47,749 nt of DNA from NCBI GenBank assembly GCA_903881085.1, contig CAIRSA010000368.1, forward strand, positions 1 to 47,749, written 5' to 3'. Source of the stretch: an uncultured Acidobacteriia bacterium. GTDB taxonomy: Bacteria; Acidobacteriota; Terriglobia; Bryobacterales; Bryobacteraceae. The notes under the pieces are model-generated. The model did not search any database. It was not told where the DNA came from and worked only from the letters and a program-made list of their open reading frames with translations. How positions within the stretch are numbered: position 1 is the first letter of the stretch; each line of letters begins with the position of its first letter. The position numbers and the translations under genes are program-made. Below, in pieces: positions 40,373-47,748 of the stretch.

Positions 40373-40456
40373 TCTGCAGCCGATTGGTAATCGGCTCCGG
40401 CGTCTGCTGAAAAAAGGCCGAGTGCCACTCGGCCGCAGAATGCCATTCTGCCCCAC
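40356..40456. repeat. Four-hairpin palindromic element bounded by GTGGGGCAGA / TCTGCCCCAC
   Basis: Outer arms 40356-40365 and 40447-40456 are perfect 10-bp complements. Inside are four hairpins in a row: GCAGATT/AATCTGC (40361-40377), AGCCGATT/AATCGGCT (40378-40396), GGCCGAGTG/CACTCGGCC (40416-40434) and GCAGAATG/CATTCTGC (40435-40451), with CTGCTGAAAAAA between the second and third. The outer arms compete with the first and last hairpins. It fills the gap between the convergent MoxR operon and the peptidase pair and overlaps the end of the RDD gene. Origin and role unknown; it may end transcription both ways. Confidence 0.8.
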
Positions 40457-40467
40457 ATCCGGCCAAC

Positions 40468-41940
40468 TTACTCAAAAATCTTCTCGACGGGCACCACCGT
40501 TACCTGATCCGCGGCAGCCCCGATGCGCCACGATGCGACGACCTTGTCTTCATCCAGCAGCTCCTGCGGCTTCGGCGAGTTGTAAGTGATTGGCGATGGC
40601 GTTTCCGCCACCAGCTTGTCATGCAAAGCCTTCATATTCTGGCCGATTACTACGATATGCAGGCGATTGGTGTGCAGATGCTTGCGAATAGCGGCTGTAA
40701 CTTCATCGCGAGTCAACTTGGCGATGGAATTACGCACATACTCATCGTATCGAGGCGTGCCGTACACCGCACTATCGATGGCGTAACCTAACTCCGCGCT
40801 CTTGGTCTTCAGCAACAGCGTGGAGTATTTCGAGAGGAAGTTCTTCGTGCGTTCAAACTCCTCCTCCGGGATGCCCTCGGCGATCAGCTTATTCAGCTCG
40901 AAGACGGCCAGCCGCAAAGCGAAGTGAGCGTTCGGCGGTTCGACAGGGCGAATCCATACCTGAAAGATCTGCTGTTGACGGGCAAGGTTCGGCTGCGGCT
41001 CCAGACGGAACATCCCCTGCGGGAAATATTCGATGTAGGCGTAGTCGCCGTAGTTCAATCCACGCGCGCCGCGCATGGTTGCGAACAGATGGGAGCCGCT
41101 GGAGCGGTGTTGTCCCAGGTACGACTGCGCCAGCAGCAGCGCAGGAAAATCCGGGCTGCCGCGACGGACATCGATGGGAAATCCGAATGAGATGGCAACA
41201 GAACGGGCATTCTTCTCCACCAGTTTGATCTGCGTGGCCGACAGGGACATGGGCGCCTGGAGTTTCTCTTTCGAAGGCTTGCCCTTCGGCAGACTCTTTT
41301 CGAAATCCTTCTTGATGCGGCTGGGGAAATCGGAAGGGTATCCGCCGGCAATCCCGATAACGAGATTGGCCTGCGTGAGGTTCTTCGCATAGAAGTTTTG
41401 CAGGTCATCCAGAGTCATCGACTTGAGGGCACTTACCGTTCCTGCATTGGTATGGCCGTAAGGGCGTTGCGTATAGATGTCTTCATAAAGCACCTCTTTT
41501 CCTAACTCTTCATCGTTGTTACCGCGGAGAGAGGTGGTGAGGTAGTTCATCTGATCGTCGCGGTTGCGTTCGAAATCCTCTTTGCGCCAGCCGGGTTCCA
41601 GTAACATTGTGCGGAAGATTTTATAGAAGGCTTCCAGATTATCGATGTGCGTAGACGCAGAGAAGGTCATCATCTCTTTATCTGTATAATCGCTCACCCC
41701 CGTTGCCATGGGATAGAAGGCGTCGAGCACCTCTTTGTAGGACATGGACTTGGTGCCACCGGTGGAAAGCATAGATGCGGTGAGCGAGGCAACGCCCTCT
41801 TTGCCCTTGGGGTCGGCTGTCGCGCCCGTGCGGAAGACAATACGAATGGTAACAATGGGCGACTTACCTGGCAGCGCGACAACTTTTGTCTGGCCGTGAA
41901 GCGAGGAGGCGAGTGCAAGTAGGATTAGTGCGGTTTTCAT
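40468..41940 (-). CDS. M16-family peptidase homologue lacking the zinc motif
   Basis: Exported protein of 490 aa (signal MKTALILLALASSLHG). It has the M16 fold (PIVTIRIVFRTGATADPKGK near the start; YGHTNAGTVSALKSMTLDDL, LVIGIAGGYPS), but the HxxEH zinc site is replaced by LTASM in GVASLTASMLSTGG (49-62), so it cannot be catalytic. The Tyr/Arg-type region SSGSHLFATMRGARGLNYG is retained, as in the substrate-binding subunit of two-gene M16 systems. It pairs with the active gene upstream, which it overlaps as ATGA (41937-41940). Confidence 0.9.
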   Translation of the reverse strand: MKTALILLALASSLHGQTKVVALPGKSPIVTIRIVFRTGATADPKGKEGVASLTASMLSTGGTKSMSYKEVLDAFYPMATGVSDYTDKEMMTFSASTHIDNLEAFYKIFRTMLLEPGWRKEDFERNRDDQMNYLTTSLRGNNDEELGKEVLYEDIYTQRPYGHTNAGTVSALKSMTLDDLQNFYAKNLTQANLVIGIAGGYPSDFPSRIKKDFEKSLPKGKPSKEKLQAPMSLSATQIKLVEKNARSVAISFGFPIDVRRGSPDFPALLLAQSYLGQHRSSGSHLFATMRGARGLNYGDYAYIEYFPQGMFRLEPQPNLARQQQIFQVWIRPVEPPNAHFALRLAVFELNKLIAEGIPEEEFERTKNFLSKYSTLLLKTKSAELGYAIDSAVYGTPRYDEYVRNSIAKLTRDEVTAAIRKHLHTNRLHIVVIGQNMKALHDKLVAETPSPITYNSPKPQELLDEDKVVASWRIGAAADQVTVVPVEKIFE

Positions 41941-43271
41941 TTGGAGTCTCCGCTGGAAAGAGTAACTGTGGTCTGGCCCGATTCGACGAAATACTTACGC
42001 GCGGCGGCGCGGATGTCTTCAGGAGTAACTTCGGCGTATAACTGAAAACGCTTATTGATTGTTTCCGGCGTGCGCTTCATCGCCACATAGCGCGCGGCAG
42101 TGCCTGCAATGCGTTCCGGGTCATCCAGACGCAAAGCAAAGCTGTAGCGAAGATGCTTTTTGACGGTATCGAGCTTTTCGGAGGAAACCAGGGAATCCTT
42201 CATTCCATTGATGGCCGAAAGGATGGCTTCGCGCACGGAGTCCATATCCGCCTCTTTCTTGACGCGAGCGAAGGCAGCGAACAGATTGGGGTCGGCGTGG
42301 TTGGAGTATTCGGCGCCGAATTGATCGACCTTTTGCTCTTTAACCACCAGGCGCTGGTAGAGATCGGAGCTTTCCGCAAACACCAGCGAAGAGATCAGAT
42401 CCAAGGCTGCGGAGTCCTTATCGGTGTCGGAGTAAGCGGGCGACTTGTAAGCAATCAGCAGATAAGGAAGCGTAGGCGAAGGCCATTTCACATGAGCCTT
42501 GCGTGGCGCGGTTTGGGCAGGTTCGGCGGGTATGGAAGGCTTGAACGACCCGGCTTTCCATTGGCCGAAATACCGGCCAACCATCTCTTTGGCTGCCGCG
42601 GGAGTAACATCGCCAGCGATGACGATAGTCGCGTACTCCGGGCGGTAGTAACGCTCGAAAAACAGTTTGCTGTACTGGTACTGATTGGGCATGTCCTGCA
42701 CATCTTTCAGAAAGCCCATGGTTGTGTGCTTATAAGTGTGCTTGTCGAATGCTGTTTCGCTTAGAGTTTCGAAGAGCTTACTTTCCGGCGAAGCGCTGTT
42801 CTTGTTGTACTCGCCAAGCACGGCCAGCGATTCTGTACGAATCACATCCTCGGCAAAGTTCAGATTCATAAAGCGGTCGGCTTCCATCTTCAGAATCTGG
42901 TCAAGGTCGGGCTTGGAGAAGGTGGCGTGATAGACCGTGGAGTCATCATTGGTGTAGGCGTTGGTGGCCGCACCGGCCTGCTTCATGATGGCTTCGTACT
43001 TCTCGGTGGGGAACTGTTTGGTGCCGCGAAACATCAGGTGTTCGAAAAGGTGGGCAAAGCCGGTTTTGCCTGGCTCCACTTCATTGCGCGAGCCAGTTTG
43101 CATCACGATGTTGAGCGCCACGATGTTCGGCGTATCGGTGGGGATGGTGACCAGGCGGAGTCCGTTGGGGAAGTCGTGCTGGTCGTAAGCGAAGGGGAAA
43201 ATTTTAGTAGTTTCCTGGGCCGCGTATAAAGAGGACGCGGCAAGGAGAGGCAGGAGATAAAAATAGCGCAT
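41937..43271 (-). CDS. M16-family zinc metallopeptidase, active subunit
   Basis: Exported peptidase of 444 aa (MRYFYLLPLLAASSLYAAQ). The inverted zinc motif HLFEH is at 74-78 (GFAHLFEHLMFRGT), with the third ligand at E154 in LAVLGEYNKNS. The C-terminal half has SDLYQRLVVKEQKVDQFG and the usual regulatory domain. It likely degrades peptides in the periplasm together with the inactive partner. No strong ribosome site precedes ATG 43271. It lies 34 bases downstream of the phosphatase gene on the same strand, so it may share its transcript. Confidence 0.92.
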   Translation of the reverse strand: MRYFYLLPLLAASSLYAAQETTKIFPFAYDQHDFPNGLRLVTIPTDTPNIVALNIVMQTGSRNEVEPGKTGFAHLFEHLMFRGTKQFPTEKYEAIMKQAGAATNAYTNDDSTVYHATFSKPDLDQILKMEADRFMNLNFAEDVIRTESLAVLGEYNKNSASPESKLFETLSETAFDKHTYKHTTMGFLKDVQDMPNQYQYSKLFFERYYRPEYATIVIAGDVTPAAAKEMVGRYFGQWKAGSFKPSIPAEPAQTAPRKAHVKWPSPTLPYLLIAYKSPAYSDTDKDSAALDLISSLVFAESSDLYQRLVVKEQKVDQFGAEYSNHADPNLFAAFARVKKEADMDSVREAILSAINGMKDSLVSSEKLDTVKKHLRYSFALRLDDPERIAGTAARYVAMKRTPETINKRFQLYAEVTPEDIRAAARKYFVESGQTTVTLSSGDSK

Positions 43272-43305
43272 TGCAATTCTATTGTAGCTTGACGGGCGTG
43301 AAGGC

Positions 43306-45093
43306 CTACGCGCGGCGTACCGTCACCACGGTGATGTCGTCGTTTTGTCCCCAGGCCTTGGCGGCTTCGGCGATCTGCTGCGCGGACTGAGTGCTGATCT
43401 CCCGTGTGCGGTCGAAGCCGAACAGTTCGCGTCGGGCGTTTTCGGCTTCCACTACGCCATCGGAAACAAACGTGAATCGCTCTCCGCGTGTGACGGACTC
43501 CACGTACTCCACTCCCGGCGCGATCCCAAGCGGCAAGCCCGCCTCGACCTCCAATTCCCGCCCGTCGCAATAAGGGGCCAGGTGTCCGGCGTTGGCGATG
43601 GTCACTGTTCCATCCGGATCGAACCTCGCACAGCAGCAGGTGACAAAGCCACCACCCGTATGCCCGGCCAGTCCGTTGTTGAGGGCAAGGAGTAACTGTG
43701 CAGGCTGCGAAGACTTCTCATTGCGCAGGATGCCGATCACAACCGAGACCAACATTGCCGCTTTCAACCCCTTACCGCTGACGTCCCCGACCACCGCCAA
43801 TACCGCTCCGCCGGGCTCGACGCGGGACCAGTGGAAGTCACCTCCCACCTCGTGCGCCGGTTCATAGACCGCGTCGATAGTGGCGGTACCGGACGCACTG
43901 GCAGGCGCATTGAAAAGCAAGCTCTGCACGAGCCGCGCTGCCTCCAGTTCGCCCGCCAATCGATCCTTCTCGCGACGGTCCAGGTTCAGGCGCCGCAAGG
44001 TGAGGAACACCAGCAGCGCGGACAGGATGGTCATCGAAATGGATGGAGGATTCCAGTTGCCCCTCAGGAAGCGAAATGCGGTGTTACTGTGCGCCATGAC
44101 GGCCAGAGTGAGCGATACCACTGTGAGCCATTCCGGCCAATCCGCCTGGTCCCAGCTCTTGCGCCACCATCCAAAACAGAGGCATGCGAAAGCAAGAAGG
44201 TCATTGTAACCGCCTGCGTTGCCCTGTGCGTTGAAAAGGATGAGGACGTAGTAGAGCGCCCAGAGAAACCAGAAGCCAGCGCGAACCAACCTGGACCGGA
44301 TGCCCATGGCCGACAAAATTAATTGAGCCAGCGCCGCTCCGTTCACGGCATGCGCCATGATCACCCAGTTCGGCCACGCGGGATAAGTGTGTGGTGCAAA
44401 CGTGGCGTAGCCGAGTGCGTCGAAGGCGCCGCGCGACGCGGCCAGCAGAGCGAGCCAAAACAATTGGACCTCATTTCGCTGGAAGATCCAGAGCAGGAAG
44501 AAGACCAGCCCTGAGGCGAGCAGTAGGGCTGCCGTCGCCAGATTGCCAGCTCTCGCGAGCCTGCGCCGGCCGAAAAGCAATTCGTTTTCGTCGCGCGGAG
44601 CGTTGGCGGTATCCGTGATGACGTAGGCTCCGCCCTGGAAATGAGCGGCAACAGACTGCAGATAGCGGGAGCTGAATACCCGCTCCAGCCGTATCGCCAA
44701 GTGAAGCCTGCCTGGACTGGCGTCGAAGACAGCAGGGGGAATGGCAAAGGTGCGGGATTGCGCAATTTGGGCGACGTACCGATTGTTGAAAACGCCTGCC
44801 CCGGCAATGCGGACGCCGTTGACATAGACCTCGTATACCTCGGCGATGGGACCCAGCGTCAGCACGGCTTGTGTCCGATCAAGCCCGGGCGGCAACGCGA
44901 TGGAACGCCGCAGCCAATAGATGCCATGCGGCGGGAACGATGTCCAGGGCAGCCGGATTTTCTCCCAGGCACCATCATCGAACGCCGGCTGGGAGTAGGC
45001 AGCCTGGTCGTCCGTGCTGCGACGCCACTCTCCAGACAGGTCGACGGATTGAGCGGCGAGCAGCGGGGCAAAGAGCAGCAGAAGGTACTTCAT
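43306..45093 (-). CDS. Jelly-roll / 7TM / SpoIIE-type phosphatase, paralogue 1
   Basis: Membrane protein of 595 aa. Signal peptide (MKYLLLLFAPLLAAQ), a GH2-N-like jelly-roll 16-165 (VDLSGEWRRSTDDQAAYSQP; YWLRRSIALPPGLDRTQ; VYEVYVNGVRIAG), seven membrane segments about 185-368, a short coiled coil (REKDRLAGELEAARLVQSLL) and a PP2C/SpoIIE phosphatase domain about 395-595. Metal-site residues are present: D419 in VGGDF, D437 in VVGDVSGKG, then SDGVVEAEN and the terminal QNDDITVVTV. Such proteins reverse phosphorylation of anti-anti-sigma or similar factors (family knowledge); no partner is present. AGGAGG precedes ATG 45093, encoded by the last codons of the upstream paralogue; coupled by ATGA. 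Confidence 0.9.
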   Translation of the reverse strand: MKYLLLLFAPLLAAQSVDLSGEWRRSTDDQAAYSQPAFDDGAWEKIRLPWTSFPPHGIYWLRRSIALPPGLDRTQAVLTLGPIAEVYEVYVNGVRIAGAGVFNNRYVAQIAQSRTFAIPPAVFDASPGRLHLAIRLERVFSSRYLQSVAAHFQGGAYVITDTANAPRDENELLFGRRRLARAGNLATAALLLASGLVFFLLWIFQRNEVQLFWLALLAASRGAFDALGYATFAPHTYPAWPNWVIMAHAVNGAALAQLILSAMGIRSRLVRAGFWFLWALYYVLILFNAQGNAGGYNDLLAFACLCFGWWRKSWDQADWPEWLTVVSLTLAVMAHSNTAFRFLRGNWNPPSISMTILSALLVFLTLRRLNLDRREKDRLAGELEAARLVQSLLFNAPASASGTATIDAVYEPAHEVGGDFHWSRVEPGGAVLAVVGDVSGKGLKAAMLVSVVIGILRNEKSSQPAQLLLALNNGLAGHTGGGFVTCCCARFDPDGTVTIANAGHLAPYCDGRELEVEAGLPLGIAPGVEYVESVTRGERFTFVSDGVVEAENARRELFGFDRTREISTQSAQQIAEAAKAWGQNDDITVVTVRRA

Positions 45094-47015
45094 GCGAGCC
45101 TCCTGCTCACGGTTACCACAGTGATGTCGTCGTTCTGGCCCCAGGCCTTGGCGGCTTCCGCGATCTCCCGGGCGGACTTGCCGCTGATTTCGCGCGTGCG
45201 GTCGAAACCGAACAGTTCGCGTTGCGCGTTCTCGGCTTCGATGACGCCATCCGAAACTATCGTCATCGACGAGCCCGGAGCCAGCACCAAAGGGCTCTCC
45301 GGGTATACGGCCTCGGCGTCCACGCCCAGTGGCAAGCCGGATTCCATCAACACTTCTGCCCCATCCACATAAGGCGCAGGGTGGCCGCCGCCGGCTATGG
45401 TCACCTGCCCGCCGGCATCGAATCTTGCACAACTACAGGTGACAAAGCCGTCAATGTAACCTGTGACGGCGCGATTGAGCGCTTGCAGCACTGCTCCCGG
45501 TTGACGCTCTTCCGTATTGCGCAGTACGCCAATCAGGATCGAGACGACCATCGCCGCCTTCAATCCCTTGCCGGATACATCGCCGAGGAAGACCATTTGC
45601 CCATCGAGCACAAAATAGAAATCCCCACCGACCTCCTGCGCGGGCATGTAGACGGCTTCCATCTGCAGACCCGGTTCGCTCAATCCGCTCTTTTTGAGCA
45701 GTAACTGCTGAATCATTCGCGCCGCTTCCAATTCGCCGGAAAGCCGTTGCCTCTCACGCCGGTCTGCCGCAAGCCTGCGGAACAATAAGGCCAGAATCGT
45801 CACCGATACGAACAACCAGAAAATGTCGTCAATCTGGACATGGTATGGTCCAACGGCGATGTGCGGAATCTTCTGTTCGCCGAATGTGGTGATAGCCTGC
45901 GCAAACGCAATGCTGTTAAAGTACAGCAGTTGAGACCAAGTAAGGCAGAAAGAGAAAGAGGACAGTAGCAACACCAGACGCAAGGCATGCTGTTCCCCCG
46001 CGACACCTTTCAGCCCGATTCGCCGCCAATCCCACAGAATGACAAAAAGCCCTAAGCAGGAAACCCACAAATAGGCGGGAAATCCAATGATCCAGATCGC
46101 ATTGAGGGAACTGGTCTGCAAGGCCACCAAGGCGCCGCTCCAGCCCACCCACAATGCCGCGCGCAGTTTCCACGAGTTGTAGCCAAGGGCCGCGAATACG
46201 AACTCCACAAAGAATGGAACTTGAAAGTTTCCGAATACAAACTCCGGGGTGATGCCAATGCGATTGAAAGGCCGCACATCGGCGAGCAAGGCAAGAGACA
46301 GATAGGATGACGCAAAGGCCCTGGCGAACGAGACCAGGGAAAACCACAGCAGTTCTTTGCGCTCGCGCTCGCTTAGCCATCCCAACAAGCTGATCAACCC
46401 GATTACGGCGAAGACGGCGGCAAACGTCAATGACGGCGAGTGACGAACAAAGCGCTCTTCCAGCTGGCGGCGCCCGGCATCCTTCGGCGCGTGAGCGCTG
46501 TCAGTTAACCAATAGGGACCCTCGTCGAGCAATCTCCAACTGGGATGGTAAAAAAGAATGCCGCGCACGCGGAGGGCGATCCGAAGGGAACCACCCGAGG
46601 CAATCGCCTCCGGCGGGATCTCAAAAGTGCGAGCACGTGGAGTGAGGGCGTCTTCAAACGAATCGAAATTGCCGCTGGCGCCGATCCGTTTCCCGTTAAC
46701 GTAGACTTCATAAACGTCTTGAATGGCGCCGAGCGTCAACGAGACCTGAGTACGGTCGACGGCAGCGGGCAGTTGCGCGCTGCGCCGCAACCAGTAGCTT
46801 TTGCCATGAAAGTAGGTTACCCCACGCGGCAACTCCAGTGAGGGCCAGGCGCGATCGTCATAATCGGGGGCGGCGTATGCGGGCCGGTCGTCAGGACTCA
46901 ACCGCCAAGGACCGCTGAGATCCACCAAAAACCCGCTACTCTGCGCCGTCTCTGACGCGGGCGCGGTCTGCGCGAATGCGGCAGAGGAGATTAGACACAC
47001 CAGAAGAATCTTCAT
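45090..47015 (-). CDS. Jelly-roll / 7TM / SpoIIE-type phosphatase, paralogue 2
   Basis: Membrane protein of 641 aa with the same architecture as paralogue 1: signal (MKILLVCLISSAAFAQ), jelly-roll (VDLSGPWRLSPDDRPAYAAP; YWLRRSAQLPAAVDRTQ; VYEVYVNGKRIGASG), seven membrane segments, coiled coil (RRERQRLSGELEAARMIQQL) and phosphatase domain (QEVGGDFYFV; FLGDVSGKGLKAAM; TIVSDGVIEAENAQRELFGF; QNDDITVVTVSRR). The metal residues are complete. ATG 47015 follows AGGAGGA, which lies in the codons of a truncated third copy. Its stop overlaps the next paralogue as ATGA. The linker between signal and jelly-roll is longer than in paralogue 1. Confidence 0.9.
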   Translation of the reverse strand: MKILLVCLISSAAFAQTAPASETAQSSGFLVDLSGPWRLSPDDRPAYAAPDYDDRAWPSLELPRGVTYFHGKSYWLRRSAQLPAAVDRTQVSLTLGAIQDVYEVYVNGKRIGASGNFDSFEDALTPRARTFEIPPEAIASGGSLRIALRVRGILFYHPSWRLLDEGPYWLTDSAHAPKDAGRRQLEERFVRHSPSLTFAAVFAVIGLISLLGWLSERERKELLWFSLVSFARAFASSYLSLALLADVRPFNRIGITPEFVFGNFQVPFFVEFVFAALGYNSWKLRAALWVGWSGALVALQTSSLNAIWIIGFPAYLWVSCLGLFVILWDWRRIGLKGVAGEQHALRLVLLLSSFSFCLTWSQLLYFNSIAFAQAITTFGEQKIPHIAVGPYHVQIDDIFWLFVSVTILALLFRRLAADRRERQRLSGELEAARMIQQLLLKKSGLSEPGLQMEAVYMPAQEVGGDFYFVLDGQMVFLGDVSGKGLKAAMVVSILIGVLRNTEERQPGAVLQALNRAVTGYIDGFVTCSCARFDAGGQVTIAGGGHPAPYVDGAEVLMESGLPLGVDAEAVYPESPLVLAPGSSMTIVSDGVIEAENAQRELFGFDRTREISGKSAREIAEAAKAWGQNDDITVVTVSRRLA

Positions 47016-47083
47016 GCTTTCCTCCTCACGGTGACGACCGTGATGTCGTCATTCTGGCCCCGCGCGGCGATTTGTTTGGCCGC
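47012..47083 (-). pseudogene. C-terminal relic of a third SpoIIE-type phosphatase copy
   Basis: Reading on the minus strand into the TGA at 47014-47012 gives AAKQIAARGQNDDITVVTV then RRKA. This matches the tail of the neighbouring phosphatases (EAAKAWGQNDDITVVTV) over about 23 codons, and no phosphatase sequence lies upstream of it. The last codons still provide the AGGAGGA ribosome site and ATGA coupling for paralogue 2. The frame stays open through the antisense of the adjacent cassette up to an ATG at 47701, giving a 229-codon reading frame with no phosphatase body. Confidence 0.75.
47040..47061. repeat. 22-bp direct repeat, left copy
   Basis: Identical to 47726-47747 in the same orientation. 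Both encode the GQNDDIT(V) end of a SpoIIE-type phosphatase, and the two copies flank the nucleotidyltransferase cassette. The other two paralogue tails differ here by one or more bases. Confidence 0.7.
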
Positions 47084-47107
47084 ATCCTGAAGCGGTAAAA
47101 TAAAGGA

Positions 47108-47296
47108 ATGAGGAAAGTCATCCGCATTTTTCACAGCTTTGAAGAAGCGGATGCCGCCGATGCTCTTTCGCGTAGCGAAATGAGCCCGCAGGAACGGGTC
47201 GAGATCTTTTTCGCGATCCGGGAGAGAGCCCATCCCGATGCCGCTCAGCAAGGACTTGCGCGAGTTTGTCGAGTGCTTGAACTCGAACGAAGTTGA
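47108..47296 (+). CDS. Small partner protein of the AbiEii-like nucleotidyltransferase
   Basis: Protein of 62 aa: MRKVIRIFHSFEEADAADAL, then SRSEMSPQERVEIFFAIRER and a tail ARVCRVLELERS. The HSFEEAD opening, the SPQERVEI stretch and the RVxRVxELxRS ending are the pattern of the small gene that usually precedes AbiEii/AbiGii-type nucleotidyltransferases; it is often taken to be the antitoxin-like member, but that is not shown here. AAAGGA directly abuts the ATG, and TAAAAT at 47096-47101 would start transcription at or near the ATG. Its last 59 bases overlap the next gene in another frame. Confidence 0.7.
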   Translation: MRKVIRIFHSFEEADAADALSRSEMSPQERVEIFFAIRERAHPDAAQQGLARVCRVLELERS

Positions 47297-47696
47297 GTAT
47301 CTGGTTGTCGGCGCTTTGGCGGTCTCCTGGCATGGATACCCCCGGTATTCCGCAGATATTGATTTCCTTGTGCGGGCAAGTGCCGCGAATGGTGCTCGAG
47401 TTCTCCACACCATCCAGCAATTTGGATTTGGGAGTCGAGGACTCATTCTTGACGATTTCACGGCTCCGGCACGAGTAATCCAACTGGGACACGAACCCAA
47501 TCGCATCGACCTCATGACCTCGATTTCCGGCGTGAGTTTTGAAGACGCCTGGGAAACGCGAGTCCTTGGCGACCTTGATGGCGTGCCTGTATATTTCATC
47601 GGGCGTGATGCGCTGTTGCGGAACAAACTGGCTTCCGGCCGCGGCAAAGATCGTGTAGACGTAGAAGAGCTTCGCAAGCAACAACCGGATTCGTAA
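47238..47696 (+). CDS. AbiEii-like nucleotidyltransferase (toxin-like)
   Basis: Protein of 152 aa with a minimal nucleotidyltransferase fold: LREFVECLNSNEVEYLVVGA, then HGYPRYSADIDFLVRAS with the D-x-D metal pair, and a third carboxylate in NRIDLMTSISG. It closes with FIGRDALLRNKLASGRGKD and VDVEELRKQQ. Members are toxins of type IV or type VII-like toxin-antitoxin modules, or housekeeping-like nucleotidyltransferases. ATG 47238 lies inside the preceding small gene. The stop lies one base from the stop of the phosphatase fragment on the other strand. Confidence 0.85.
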   Translation: MPLSKDLREFVECLNSNEVEYLVVGALAVSWHGYPRYSADIDFLVRASAANGARVLHTIQQFGFGSRGLILDDFTAPARVIQLGHEPNRIDLMTSISGVSFEDAWETRVLGDLDGVPVYFIGRDALLRNKLASGRGKDRVDVEELRKQQPDS

Positions 47697-47697
47697 A

Positions 47698-47748
47698 TCA
47701 TACGTTCCTCCGCACCGTCACCACGGTGATGTCGTCATTCTGGCCCCA
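47698..47748 (-). CDS. C-terminus of a fourth SpoIIE-type phosphatase copy (runs off the window)
   Basis: Minus-strand codons read WGQNDDITVVTVRRNV then TGA (47700-47698), the same tail as the three copies to the left. The rest lies beyond the window edge. CGGAGGAACGTATGA shows the same ribosome site plus ATGA start arrangement that links the other copies, but what follows it is the cassette on the opposite strand. Confidence 0.75.
   Translation of the reverse strand, partial: WGQNDDITVVTVRRNV
47726..47747. repeat. 22-bp direct repeat, right copy
   Basis: Matches 47040-47061 exactly, 686 bases away in the same orientation, on the other side of the two-gene cassette. Confidence 0.7.

Noticed and set aside
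40356..40456. tRNA-like or T-box structure
   Set aside because: The hairpins are perfect and too regular, there is no T-loop or anticodon layout, and the region overlaps a gene end.
47012..47701. Complete 229-aa minus-strand protein
   Set aside because: Most of it is antisense of the nucleotidyltransferase cassette; only the last ~23 codons match a protein family, so it is treated as a relic with an open frame.
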